64,000 nucleotides of DNA from Gigaspora margarita (taxonomy: Eukaryota > Glomeromycota > Glomeromycetes > Diversisporales > Gigasporaceae). Each line of letters begins with the position of its first letter. Positions within the stretch are counted from its first letter, which is position 1. Below the pieces are notes generated by a model, which saw only the letters and a program-made list of their open reading frames with translations, was not told the DNA's origin and searched no databases. Location: assembly GCA_009809945.1 (NCBI GenBank), contig WTPW01000069.1, positions 1 through 64,000 of the forward strand. The letters run 5' to 3'. The translations under genes were made by a program, and so were the position numbers. This document shows positions 12,961-23,603 of this stretch, in pieces.

Positions 12961-14683
12961 AGATTTGTTAATACGGGCCTTTTGTCTAATAGAGTAAGTT
13001 ATTTTTCTTTTCGATATCATTTGCTAGTAGTAAAGGCTAGCTTCATCATTCCCCTTATCTCAGTAACTCAAACTATGGTAATTAGAAACCATGCTTACAA
13101 AAGCAGTGCAAGGCTCTCATGTTAGTGATTAGGTTCTGTGGTTATAATGCAGTGCAAGGATCTCAGTTGTATGATGTCAACTTGATCAATTGAACACTGC
13201 TTTAACCGACTTATAGTTTGCATTAGCAAAAAAAAATAGACCGATATATATCAATTACTAACCATGTAGATATATATAGGATATATATCGATTATACACA
13301 CCACTGCTGATTATTATCGATAGTGATAGTAATCGATATATATCTGGTTAAATCGATATATATCGAATATGATATTAATTAATAATTATAATATTCACAT
13401 AATCATGCTTTTTGCAAATTTTTAAATGTTTTCAGGTTTTCACAAGTTTTCGCATTTTCTAAAATTTTTTTTATTTATTATTATTATATATTATATTTTA
13501 AATTAAATATACAATATTTGCAAGTTTTCGCAATTTAATGTAAAATTTTATTTTTTTATTTATTATTATATATTATATATATTTTAAATATTACATATTT
13601 TATTATATATTATTATAAAAAAAATAACAAAAAAATAAAACCAAAAAAGAATGAAACCAAAAAAAAATAATGAAAATAAAATGAAAATGAAAAAAAATAA
13701 ACTATTATATTTGCTTATATTTGCTTATATTTGCTTATTTTCGATTATATTCGCTTATATTTGCTCATATTCGCTACTAAATTAAAGAATAAATAAAATA
13801 AAATAAAATTAAAAAAATAAATAAAAAGAACAAAAAACAAAAAATGAAACTGAAAAAAATAATGAAAAAAATAAACTATTATATTTGCTTCTATTCGCTC
13901 ATATTTACTTCTATTCGCTTATATTCACTTATTTTCACTATTTTCTAAAAAAATAATAAGTAAAAAAAAAAACCTATTTCTCAGAAGTGTTAGTGTTATA
14001 CCACCCAAACAAACACAAGAGAAACAAGAAAAATTACCCCATACAACCCTGTACGAACGCAAAAAAATGAGTAAGACTACCCCATATGAATGCAAGAGAA
14101 ACAAGCAAGACTACCTCATACAAACGCAAGAGAAGAAAAACAAATGGACAATCTACAAGAACACTAAAAATCTAAGCAATACCATTTACAAGAATACCAA
14201 TAGGCACGTCAACGACACTAGCTAGCAACAATTCCAATGATGACATCAACTACAATACTAGCGATGACACTAGCTAGGACAATACCAATGCATTGCCTTG
14301 CGCAAGGTATCGGAAAGTCACTATACTTCATGCCAAAAAGTGTTTTTTTTGTAGAAATAAAATAAAAAAAATTAAAAAATAATAAATAAAAGAAAAAAAA
14401 TGAAAAAACAAATGAAACAAAATAATACTAAACGAAACGAAACGTAACAAAAAAAACAAACCGAAAATAAAAAAAACAATGTAAAAGTGATAGAAGATCT
14501 AAATTATAAGCAAAAAAAAATAAACAAAGATCTAATATGATCTTGTACTATGATCATTGAAACATTTTGAAACATTTCAAAAATATTAATCAAACACATC
14601 CTTATCAAATGCGTCCTTGGTATGATCCAGGATACAGATCTACTGATCCAGCCCAGTCTTAAAATATTTCGAATATATTCAAA

Positions 14684-14720
<37 letters not shown>
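12961..14720. other. Low-complexity, repeat-rich stretch
   Basis: Contains ATATATCGAT palindromic words (13235-13375), TTCGCTTATATTTGCT-type arrays (13705-13945) and A-rich AAATAAAATG arrays. The part around 14530-14680 (GATCCAG...AAATATTTCG) recurs inverted at about 53880-53990 on the other side of the Polinton. No gene is seen. Confidence 0.65.
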
Positions 14721-14891
14721 NNNNNNNNNNNNNNNNNNNNNNNNNNNNNNNNNNNNNNNNNNNNNNNNNNNNNNNNNNNNNNNNNNNNNNNNNNNNNNNN
14801 NNNNNNNNNNNNNNNNNNNNNNNNNNNNNNNNNNNNNNNNNNNNNNNNNNNNNNNNNNNNNNNNNNNNNNNNNNNNNNNNNNNNNNNNNNN
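14721..14891. other. Assembly gap (N run)
   Basis: 171 N characters directly after a poly-A run; sequence unknown. Confidence 0.95.
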
Positions 14892-15404
14892 TTTTATACC
14901 CGGTGACGGTCAAAACATTATGTAATTGTTAAAGATCTGTTAATTGTTATATATCATTTCAAATAATTCTGATTATAATCGATTTATAGATATATAATAA
15001 TTTAATATAAAAAAAATGATATATATCGATTTAGATATATATCGATTTTTATCCAATTAATCAATATATAACGATATTTTATAATCAATATAAAACGATT
15101 AAGTATTATATATCGATCAATATCTATATATAAAATTTTCTGATATGGTGCCTCTATCATGATAAATTAAAGTGATAGCTATTAATGCTTATTTAGTAAA
15201 TAATCACTTCATAGCTAACAGACAAGCAAGAATTGCTTCAAATTTTTTATTATATTTAATAATTTACTATTTAATAATTAAAAAATTTTTTTTAAAAAAA
15301 AAAATCTGGGTTGCCAGATCAAAAAATTTATTTTATATTATGAAAACCAAGAAATTAACTTTGTATCACCTTATAAAGTTTTTTAGTTGGCTCAATTTAG
15401 TGTA
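14892..15404. other. AT-rich stretch without a gene
   Basis: Contains several TATATCGAT words like those at 13240-13375. No gene is seen. Confidence 0.6.
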
Positions 15405-15850
15405 TTAAGTTGACTAAAGCAGCTGTAGCTAAGCTAGCTTAGCTGGCTAAACCAGCTAATATAATATAATCAGCTAGCTAATATAGGACCCTGAAATATA
15501 TATAAATAGGTTAGATAAATTATAAAATTACTAAAAATAGAAAGATCTAAAGAAAACCCTCAAAAATAAGCAAAAAATTTACTAAAAATAAAAAAGATCT
15601 GCATAAAAACACCCAAAAATAAGCAAACTAATACCTGACCTATCTAGGTATATTTTGGGGTCCTGCTAATATGGCTAAAAGCTAACTATTATAAGAATCT
15701 AATAAATTCTAAGAAAAAAAATAAATGTTTATAAAATATAGGCCAAATATTCTAAAATATTCTAAATACAATCTAATAGTTAGCTATTAGCTAGCCGCTT
15801 AGCTGATAATTTAATTAGCTAGCTAAGCTAGCTAACTAAATCCATATAGC
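15405..15850. repeat. AGCT-rich palindromic region
   Basis: Dense TAGCTAGCTAA words at 15425-15480 face similar words at 15785-15835, with TAGGACCCTGAAAT and TTTTGGGGTCCTGCTA facing each other inside. It is probably a foldback-type DNA transposon relic. No frame is seen. Confidence 0.5.
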
Positions 15851-16009
15851 TTAAAACACTTAACTCAAATTTCTTTCAGTTATACAAACTATTTGATTTA
15901 TAATCACCATATAATTTTGTAAAACAATTTTTGATACCTAAAATTTATATTTTATAACATAATGAATGTCTAAAGTGTAGTGAGGATTTATATGTACATA
16001 TAAAAGTTA

Positions 16010-16290
16010 AAAAATGCCTGTCTGTCCAGCACGTAACTTGTTGTGATTGGCTGCTACAGTCTATACTAGACCTTAAATTTGAAAAATATCTATCTGTTCA
16101 TTGGTAATTGGCTACTACAGTGCATACTAGCCTTTATATTTGAAAATGTCTATTTGTCCAGCATGTGGCTTGTTGGTGATTGGCTGTTACAGTCCATACT
16201 AGATCTTTGATTTAAAAAAAGTCTGTCTGTTCATCATATAACTATACAATAATTGGCTATTACAGACTGACTAGACTTCTGATTAAAAAA
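16010..16290. repeat. Four imperfect ~70-bp tandem repeats at the Polinton insertion point
   Basis: Each unit contains GTCTGTCTGTCCAGCA-like, ATTGGCTGCTACAGT and CATACTAGACCTT words. The array ends at the left Polinton boundary and does not resume to its right, so the element sits at the array edge or has replaced what followed. Confidence 0.7.
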
Positions 16291-16294
16291 AGTC

Positions 16295-16299
16295 CATGT
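16295..16299. repeat. Left target-site duplication CATGT
   Basis: CATGT directly precedes the first TIR base. The identical CATGT follows the last TIR base at 53343-53347. Polintons usually make 6-bp duplications; here five bases match. Confidence 0.7.
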
Positions 16300-16304
16300 A
16301 GTAG

Positions 16305-16326
16305 AAATAACATAATTATGTTATTT
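16305..16326. repeat. Terminal perfect palindrome
   Basis: A 22-bp perfect palindrome centred on CATAATTATG begins five bases from the element tip. It is identical at the right end (53316-53337). It may be a replication-initiation or integrase-binding site; that role is inference. Confidence 0.75.
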
Positions 16327-16365
16327 CCACTTAGTTTAGGTTATGAATGACGATGGGGGCATATA

Positions 16366-16540
16366 TGCATCATCATTCGAGTAACGACAAATTTGAGTTC
16401 ACATCGTCATTCGAGTGATGATGAATTTGAGTTTACGTCGTCATTTGAGTGACGATTGGTTTACGAGTTCGTCGTCATACTTATGTACTCATAATCTATT
16501 AAAAAATATAATGACGAATTTGAGTTCACGTCGTCTCACT
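16366..16540. repeat. Subterminal repeats, ~35-bp unit
   Basis: Three adjacent units and one separated unit of the form CATTCGAGTGACGATGAATT followed by TGAGTTCACGTCGT. The same array is present inverted at 53100-53280. Short tandem repeats near Polinton tips are known; these may bind element-encoded proteins. Confidence 0.75.
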
Positions 16541-16787
16541 TAGATACCCTATGATCTATAAAAAATTTGACAACTAATTTACATCTGTGTCGTCAACTGG
16601 TTATATAAAATTTTCCTACTTGTTACGGGTTGTATTATAAAGATCTATTAACAGTCTGTTATCTGTAATCACTATCTTCTTGCTATATGAGTTAGAGGTA
16701 AATAGCCAGTTGATTTTATTTTGTTACTTGCAAATTAATTCTATAATATATATTATTTCTAAAAATTATGCATAATATCGCAATACA

Positions 16788-16982
16788 ATGCAAATAAATA
16801 AGGATGAATTGGGAGCCCAAAACTCCCCTTCACTATCAGCTTTGGTTTCCGCATGCATGGAGGAGTTGCAAAGGTACATACGAGAGCTGAGAAATGAGAA
16901 TAGTATTTTACGAGCTTGTATCAAAAGCTATAAATTTCGATATGGGCATGAGGAAAACTCAAGTCGTTTGAGTGATGGGTAG
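16788..16982 (+). CDS. Small coiled-coil protein encoded in the TIR (64 aa)
   Basis: An open frame from an ATG, with a heptad-like segment MEELQRYIRELRNENSILRA in its middle, typical of a short leucine-zipper/coiled coil. It reads inward from the left tip. The right TIR carries the same gene, but there CGA (Arg) has become TGA, cutting it to 50 codons (52702-52854). Being in the TIR it would originally have been present twice per element. There is no family I recognise. It could be a small DNA-binding or dimerisation factor, but no basic region is evident. Confidence 0.5.
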   Translation: MQINKDELGAQNSPSLSALVSACMEELQRYIRELRNENSILRACIKSYKFRYGHEENSSRLSDG

Positions 16983-17480
16983 AGTAGTCGTGGCCGATTT
17001 CTGTCACTGGGTCACATGAGCAAAAAAATATGCTAACGATAATGCTATCTGTCACTAAAAAATCTTTGGTGACAATTTCGGTGACAACTTTGGTGACGGG
17101 TTTATTATTAAATTTCAGTTTTAAATTCTTTTTTATCTTGTTCTTATATACTGTCACCAAAGTCACTAAATATAAAGTAAAATTCTAAGAGAAATAAAAC
17201 TTTACCTTATGGTACATCCAATACATATACATATTGTCAATATATATATACTCATAGTATACTCTATACTTATAGTATATACATATAATATATATGATAC
17301 ATATACGTGATATACCCATAATAAAAAAAAAGAAGAAAAAAAGCTGGAAAAGTTTGATTTTTTTTGGTGACTTTAGTGACTTTGGTGACAGATATCTAGA
17401 AAGCTTTCTATAAACTCAAAATCATAAAATTCAATAAGAATTCCGTCACCAAAAAATTTTCCCAGCGTCTTTAAAAAATT
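16983..17480. promoter_or_regulatory. Field of GGTGAC/GTCACC boxes in the TIR
   Basis: At least twelve GTGAC or GTCAC words occur in both orientations, many as TTTGGTGAC or GTCACCAAA. They include facing pairs near 17050-17100, 17150-17170, 17365-17390 and 17445-17490. The array is conserved in the right TIR (about 52150-52660). It lies between the outward Cys-rich gene and the tip gene. Density and symmetry suggest binding sites for an element protein or a stem-forming replication signal; this is inference. Confidence 0.6.
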
Positions 17481-17797
17481 TTTTGGTGACAGCTATACAT
17501 ACTAAGATAATGCATGTATATCCACTATGTATATGCTATCGGGTTATGCTATTTGGTTGCTATCAAAAAATATTATCTACTATACTATTTACATATTATC
17601 GGGTATATTATCAAACATGTATACGATATATGTACTTACCTATTACAAAGTATACCACATAATTGCTATCATCTAATGCTATCAAATTGGATTCGCTCGC
17701 GTCCAAGAAAATCCGTCCTGGTTTCGTCCTGGTTTCGTCCTAGAAAAAAAACTTGAACATGACCTCCAATCAGTAGGTATATATTGCACATAAATTA

Positions 17798-18112
17798 CTA
17801 AGACTCTTTTACCTCAGATGTATCTTGTGCCATCTTCTCCAGCTTCTTCCGCTGATAATGATCTTGAGATCNATACTTACCAGCATGAGTTCTACATGNA
17901 CNATAATCAGAACGAGTTAACTCACTANAGCCAGGTTCTTTACAAGGAACTTTTATAGGCGAATCCCAATGAACTGTACACCCCTCAGGTCGATAGCAAC
18001 CCCGATTACATACCTTCCCATTTCTAAGGATATAAGGACAATNGTAAAATCCNACTGTTTTNTTTCCCGATCCCATATCTAAAGTTTTACTAATATGATT
18101 TTTAAGTAGCAT
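17798..18112 (-). CDS. Cys-rich probable zinc-binding protein encoded in the TIR
   Basis: It reads outward from an ATG at 18112 (MLLKNHISK...). Two Cys/His clusters are visible: C-x7-C-x3-C-x5-C-x2-H, then C-x4-C...C-x2-H (in NRGCYRPEGCTVHW and CRTHAGKY). This suggests two small zinc-binding modules of about 25 residues each, with a charged Lys/Glu tail. The right TIR has the same gene at 51531-51773, where TGA follows HAGKY; here the equivalent codon contains an N. Seven N bases fall inside this gene. I recognise no named family. Confidence 0.55.
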   Translation of the reverse strand: MLLKNHISKTLDMGSGXKTXGFYXCPYILRNGKVCNRGCYRPEGCTVHWDSPIKVPCKEPGXSELTRSDYXXCRTHAGKYXSQDHYQRKKLEKMAQDTSEVKES

Positions 18113-18210
18113 ATATATTATATTGTCTAACACTAATTACCTAAAATAATTAATTTTTATTTGAACTTTTTTCTAACCACCATTATAGTTTCAAAACAAC
18201 ATAAGTTACG

Positions 18211-21200
18211 ATGAGTACCCAACCCAAACATAATACACCCATTGTACTCGCATCATGCGATGTGCCAACCGTGAATAACCAAAATTTCAAGCCAGAGATA
18301 GAGGAAGAAAATAACGGCGCCTTCTACCACCGGGGGGCCAAAGCCTTTCCTCAATCACAAATTTTAGAAAATAAAAACTCAGAAAAAGGTCAACTTATCT
18401 GATATTCTGGTGAAAATTATTTAACGGGATTACCAACTCGTGATAATATAGTTGCAGAAAATGATGAGAGTTTGTCTGTAATTCTTAATAATGCTTTGGC
18501 TAAACGAGAGGAGATCCCTTTTATAGCTGTTGATTTTGAGGGTTCATCAGAAAAAATAGGTGAAAAAATTATTATATTTTACGTCTTTACGGCTCTCTTA
18601 TTAATGGTCAAAAAGCGGTAGTTGCTCTTACAGGAATCCAGATTTTCTTTGATATACTTGTACCCGATAATGAATCCATAGATAACTATAAAATAAAAAT
18701 AGATGAAATTCTCTGTAATACTGTGAACACTTATAAAATAGAACATATTAATGCATTCCTATTACAAGGTTATCATATAGAAAAAAAGTCATATTTACAA
18801 ATTTTTACACTCGGTAGTGGGGATAGGAAGAAAGCTCTCCAAGCTATCCAAGATAACAATTTCGAAACTGCTTCAGATGATATGTTCTCATTCCACCATA
18901 AAATAGCTAGAGAAAATGGAATTGCAATTTCTGGTTGGTCTATAATAAGCAAGTATAAATACAAGAAACATTTCCATTACACACACGATTTTTGGGTTTC
19001 TGCAAATAATTTTCGACCGGTAGAAGAACTAAAAATAATAAACCATTTCCCAATTTCAGCACTCATGAGAGATCGTACACTTATCCTTACATGGGACATA
19101 GAGACACAATCACGAGAGTTGGGCAAATTTGCTGAAATACATGATGAAGAAAGTATTGTATTTATGATTTGTATGACTTTGCATTGGAAAGGTGATCCAA
19201 GACCGCTAAAACAAATCTGTCTTGTCGATCTTGAAACTGCACCAGACCCACGATGGATAACAGTTATATGTGGGAACTAGACAAATTTACTAAAAGCATT
19301 TGCATTATGCTGGAAGGCCTTTATCCCTTATATTCAATTCAGATTTAGCGATTCTGAATACGATTGGCCATTTATTATGGAAACAGCTTGCAGACTTAAT
19401 CTTCTCGAATGGATGTGAAAGCAAATGACGGGAAGTTTTAAATCATCTAAAGAAATTCAAAAATGGAATTATTATGGGAAAATAGGAGTAAAATCTAAAA
19501 ATAGTTTTCAAATTAAAAAAGGCGCTACTGATAACAATGGAGAAGAAAATGATAGAATACAATCGATTATAATCAAAATTAGCCCAGAAGATAATTATAT
19601 TTTCACTTTTCTTAAAATACCAGGTTGTGTACCAATTGATGTACGTGCATGTTTTATGAAACTCTACCCTCGTGCAGAAGTTGATAAAAAAAGTTCACTT
19701 GCATTTTATTTAAAACTATGTGGACTTGATAGTAAAGCGGATATGCCATATAATAAAATGTGGAAAATCTATACAGAAGCGAAAGAAAGTGTTTCCCTAA
19801 ATAAATCACATCCTTCTACTATACAAAATATATGTGAAGTAGCCTATTATTGCATTATAGATGCTTGCGTTGCCAGGAGCTTATGGTTAAGTGGAATGTA
19901 ATTAATGACTATAGGGAGGTTGCTTCTATAGCTTATGTATCTTTGTTTGATTCACATTATCGAGCAAATGGAATGAAGGTACGAAATCTTCTGGGTGCTT
20001 ATGCCACTAAACATAATATACTATTTAGTACAAGACAATGTAAAAATATAGAAAAAGGTAAGTATCCTGGCGCATACGTATTTCTACCTAAAAAAGGAAT
20101 TGAGACAAAAAGGCCTGTTACAGGATTGGATTTTGCATCTTTATATCCCAGTCTTATTATGGCTTACAACCTTTCTCCAGAAAAAATGATATTAACTTAT
20201 AGAGAGGCTGATATTGTACAAAAAATAGAAATAACTTGCATAAGATTGGGTTTCTATTTAATAACCGTATTATTCATGCTTGGTGTGTAAGACATGATAA
20301 TCAATTCGAGAAAAAGGGTTTATATTCTATTGTGTTAGAGGATCTATTCAACAAAAGAGTAAATCTTAAAGCACAACTTGCTTCATTAGGAAAGAAAAAG
20401 GAACACCTTGGGAAAATGATAAGTTCAGTTAAAGAGAAAGGTAAAAAAATCCCAGAAAGCTTAAATTCAGAATATTCATCTATATGTTTCGATTATAATT
20501 GTTTAAATTCCAAGCAGTTCGCTTTAAAGGTATATATGAATACTTTTTACAAGGAAGCAGGAAACAGCAAATCGCCATTCTTTCTTCGTGAATTAGCTGG
20601 AGGAATCACTTCCGCGGGTCAATACAATATTGATCTTGTTGCTAAATTCATATCCAGAAAAGGTTTTGGAATAAAATATGGTGATACTGATTTGTTATAT
20701 CTTATCTCTCCAGATAAGTATTATGAAAAATGTGATAGAGCTTTTAATGAAAAAAGGCTTTCCAAGGAAGAATACTGGTCTGAAATGGTTAAAATTACTA
20801 TGGATGTAATGAAAAAATTGCGCGATCAAGTAAATGCTTATCTTAGAATAAAAAATGGCACATCTTAACTTAAAATGGCATACGAAGAGGTATTATTTCC
20901 TGTTTGCTTTACTGGCAAGAAAAAATACTTCGGTATACCACATGAAGGAGTTGTCAATTTCAAGCCAGATAATCTCTTTAAAAAAGGGATTGATACTGTA
21001 AAACAAGGCCAGTCTCAGCTTTTCAAATTTATTAGTGAAAAAATCATGTAGGAAGCTATGGATATAAATAATACACGATCAGTTCATAAAATTGTTGAAG
21101 ATACTCTTATAGAAGTGCAGAACAAGGAGTGGAATTTCAATGAATTTATCATAATGGGTACATGGAGGCCTAAGAAAAAAATCTCTGCAATAATCGCTTT

Positions 21201-21566
21201 ATAGGACATATGAGAGAGAGAAATGAGAGAATCCCTGATCCTGGTGAACGCTTTAGCTATGTTGTTGTGAAAGGTCCCCGTATTCATGATGAAAAGGGCC
21301 GGTTAACTCCACATAGAGTTGGTGATTTTATAGAATATGCAGATATCACAAAAGAATTTAATATGGAGATAGATATCAATTATTATTTAGAAAAAACAGT
21401 TGGATTATGTGCATGCTTCATCAATGATGATAATAGATATTAACCACCCTCTTCGCATAAGATTATGCAACTCAAAGATTTGGATGAAAAAGAGAAGCAG
21501 ATTGATGCATATTCCCAAAAAGAAGCTAAAAAATGGCTTACAAAATATATCAAAGCCTTGAATTGA
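18211..21566 (+). pseudogene. Family B DNA polymerase, protein-primed Polinton type, decayed
   Basis: The element's replicative polymerase. The full spread is about 1,100 codons, the usual size. Exonuclease motifs: DIET at 19095, [10 protein letters not shown] near 19343-19375, YYCIIDA at 19845-19865. Polymerase motifs: [11 protein letters not shown] at 20129-20158, B KVYMNTFYKEAGN at about 20527-20565, C YGDTD at 20677-20691 (followed by Leu where Ser is usual), and a thumb-type KKYFGIPH near 20920. In-frame stops lie at 18400, 19278, 19416, 20866, 21049 and 21441; frame changes occur near 18575, 19880, 20235 and 21200. The mix of TAA, TAG and TGA argues for decay, not recoding. The first ~45 codons lie in the TIR and are shared with the primase-helicase gene. 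Confidence 0.9.
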
Positions 21567-21689
21567 TTAGCTGTGCTATTCTATATTGTTAAGTATCGAA
21601 TTTATTCCTCAATATTAGCAATACTTAAACATTATTAATAATATTTTTTCATACATAAATAATACCCAAGTTCAAATCGATAGTCTCAG

Positions 21690-22701
21690 TTATCCAACCC
21701 AAGTATCCCATAGCCGATCACTTTTTTTACCCATATTCCATGTGCATCTCAATATAATGAACCACATAATGGCAATAATTAATAGAGTAAGAAAAATATA
21801 TGCTGATAAAGGTGACATCAAAGTGCTTGACGCAATAGGGATTGCTTCTATCCCTTCTATCGGAATCTGGGAATTTGATTCAATCAAAGAGAGGGCATGC
21901 TTTTCTGGCTGTGCAAGGAATGAGGTCACCTTTGGTATTTCTTGAAGTATATTGTTATTAGCTTTGCTAATATCGATTTTGTCACTTACCTTGGGAATAA
22001 TCTCAGTATCCACTCTTGGGAATTCGGGTATAGGAGTGGGCTCTTTAAGCCATTGCTCTGCAATACTTTTATCATCAGTGTGATCTGATATAATATTATT
22101 GATTTTTCCAGCTTGATCCATACTTTTTCTGCATATAAAATATTGGCTGAGATTTTTGCTAGATTCATTAACTGCAGATATATCGTTAGACTTGGTTATA
22201 TTTTTTTCATTATTTCCTCCAACTATAGATACTGACATATCCTTAGATTTCAAACGCTCCAATTCACTAATATTAAACCTAACTCACGTTCTAATTCAGT
22301 TATTTTAGATTTGAGAGACAATACCTCGGATTCTTTATTTGAAGAATTTTCTGGATCGAAAACACATCTTTCTGGGCTGAGGATAACTTACTTTCCAATA
22401 TTTTGATCATAGACTCTAGCGATCTAATTCTCTTGGATATTGTAATATTCTCAGATTTAGAATTAGCAAGAGAAATAGCTTTGCTAGCATTTTCAAACTG
22501 CAGGATTTGATTCTCACTAACAACTCTTTCTAGTTTTTTACTCCACTTTTTTCTATCCCAATCCCACTTGTTTCTCTTCTAGTTAAAATCTTTTTCTAGT
22601 TTTTCATACTTATCCCGCAATTTAGTATTATATGAGACTATCTCAGAAGAATCTTGGAGGGCGTTATATAATTCTTTCTTAAGGTCTATTACATTGGCCA
22701 T
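21690..22701 (-). pseudogene. Coiled-coil protein with C-terminal membrane segment, broken
   Basis: It starts MANVIDLKKELYNALQ at 22701 and runs through about 140 residues of Lys/Glu/Leu-rich coiled-coil sequence. After a TAG (within DFN-stop-KRNKW, near 22580) and a frame change near 22270, it continues in 21690-22262. The C-terminal part has a single hydrophobic span, YIFLTLLIIAIMWFIILRC, followed by a basic tail, as in a tail-anchored or type II membrane protein. One of the double-hairpin elements (22039-22064) lies within the frame. I recognise no family. It lies convergent to the polymerase gene. Confidence 0.5.
22039..22064 (+). repeat. Double-hairpin element copy 1
   Basis: GGCT-5nt-AGCC hairpin directly followed by ATTGC-TCT-GCAAT. 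It lies inside the coiled-coil/membrane gene on the opposite strand, where it reads IAEQWLKEP. Confidence 0.75.
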
Positions 22702-22974
22702 ATTAAAGAAAAAGAAATATTATAAAAAATAGCAAAATATGGGACATATATATGATATAAATATACTTATCTGATAATGCTATCAAAGAAATTATGCTTC
22801 TAATATAATTCAACAATAATAGATAATTACTNATTTTTTTAGAAAATTATTGAATATTAAGTATGTAATTACCTATAATTACNGATCTTTTTTTATCATA
22901 AGAGATATAGACGTATTTTGGTATTTTCAATAATTCTCAATAATTTTNGATAATTTTTTATAATTATAAAAAAG

Positions 22975-23421
22975 ATGGAACATATAACTGTAGAATATTA
23001 TCGTGCTGGTACTCCTTATTTATCACCAGAAGCTATTGAGGAAATCATTCAATCTCGAGGGATGGTTAAAAATGCATGCAGGCAAATGGCTGATAAATAT
23101 AGTACTTCAACCCGTAGAATATATGAAATTTGGAAACGGCACGCTGAAGGAATACCCTTGCGCAAACAGCAAATAATACATAGCGTTGTCTCTTCTGAAA
23201 TAATGGCCAAAAATAATACTTCAGATAGGAAGTCAAAGAAAAGAAAACCAGAATCCAGTTCTATTGGGCCAGCTATCTTTTCAGCTAATAAGGTTGGCAT
23301 AACCAATATTCCGATAAAAAAAGTAGATGAAATGGATGATTTACAAGCTAGGCTTGCACAAAATCGCAAAGAAAGGGAAGAAACTAAATGTGTGACGAAA
23401 AGAGTCTTAGATTCCAATTAA
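22975..23421 (+). CDS. Helix-turn-helix DNA-binding protein (148 aa), intact
   Basis: Residues ~15-60 (LSPEAIEEIIQSRG...CRQMADKYSTSTRRIYEIWK) have the spacing of a homeodomain-like/transposase-type HTH: a helix, a turn after DKYSTS, then a recognition helix TRRIYEIW. A basic patch KSKKRKPES and a charged tail follow. It is one of the few intact frames in the element. A paralogous N-terminal domain occurs alone at 44424-44594. It could be an element transcription factor or a recombination accessory protein; neither is shown by sequence. It ends 4 bp inside the convergent small gene 23418-23603. Confidence 0.65.
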   Translation: MEHITVEYYRAGTPYLSPEAIEEIIQSRGMVKNACRQMADKYSTSTRRIYEIWKRHAEGIPLRKQQIIHSVVSSEIMAKNNTSDRKSKKRKPESSSIGPAIFSANKVGITNIPIKKVDEMDDLQARLAQNRKEREETKCVTKRVLDSN

Positions 23422-23603
23422 TCTATTTTTGTTTTTTCTAAAGTAGCTTGCAATCTATTGCAGAGCAATGGCTCTTCGAGCCTACATGCTGTTCCAATAT
23501 CAGACTCATTTCTATAAGCCCGTAGTTTTTTATTAAGCTTGATTAATTCAGTATTAGATTCGAGTATCTCATATAGCGATTTTTCTAACTCTTCATAGCT
23601 CAT
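23418..23603 (-). CDS. Small coiled-coil protein (61 aa)
   Basis: MSYEELEKSLYEILESNTEL opens a Glu/Leu/Lys heptad-like helix. Its start overlaps the last codon of the Gag-retropepsin gene as ATGA, so the two may be co-transcribed or the small gene may be a detached part of it. A double-hairpin element (23457-23482) makes up its C-terminal residues LEEPLLCNR. No known family. Confidence 0.4.
   Translation of the reverse strand: MSYEELEKSLYEILESNTELIKLNKKLRAYRNESDIGTACRLEEPLLCNRLQATLEKTKID
23457..23482 (-). repeat. Double-hairpin element copy 2
   Basis: Read on the minus strand: GGCTC-GAA-GAGCC followed by ATTGC-TCT-GCAAT. It is the only one of six copies in this orientation. It lies within a small open frame. 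Confidence 0.75.

Larger units (their letters stand above)
16300..18344. repeat. Left terminal inverted repeat of the Polinton
   Basis: Matches 51300-53342 in inverted orientation, with scattered transitions and a few indels. Layout from the tip: a 22-bp perfect palindrome at 16305-16326, ~35-bp subterminal repeats, a small coiled-coil gene, a field of GGTGAC boxes, a Cys-rich gene reading outward, and the start of the polymerase gene reading inward. Similarity stops within the polymerase gene, at the codons for GAKA. Confidence 0.9.

Noticed and set aside
18400-21443. Alternative genetic code explaining the stops in the polymerase
   Set aside because: All three stop codons appear, together with at least four frame changes, so decay is the simpler explanation.
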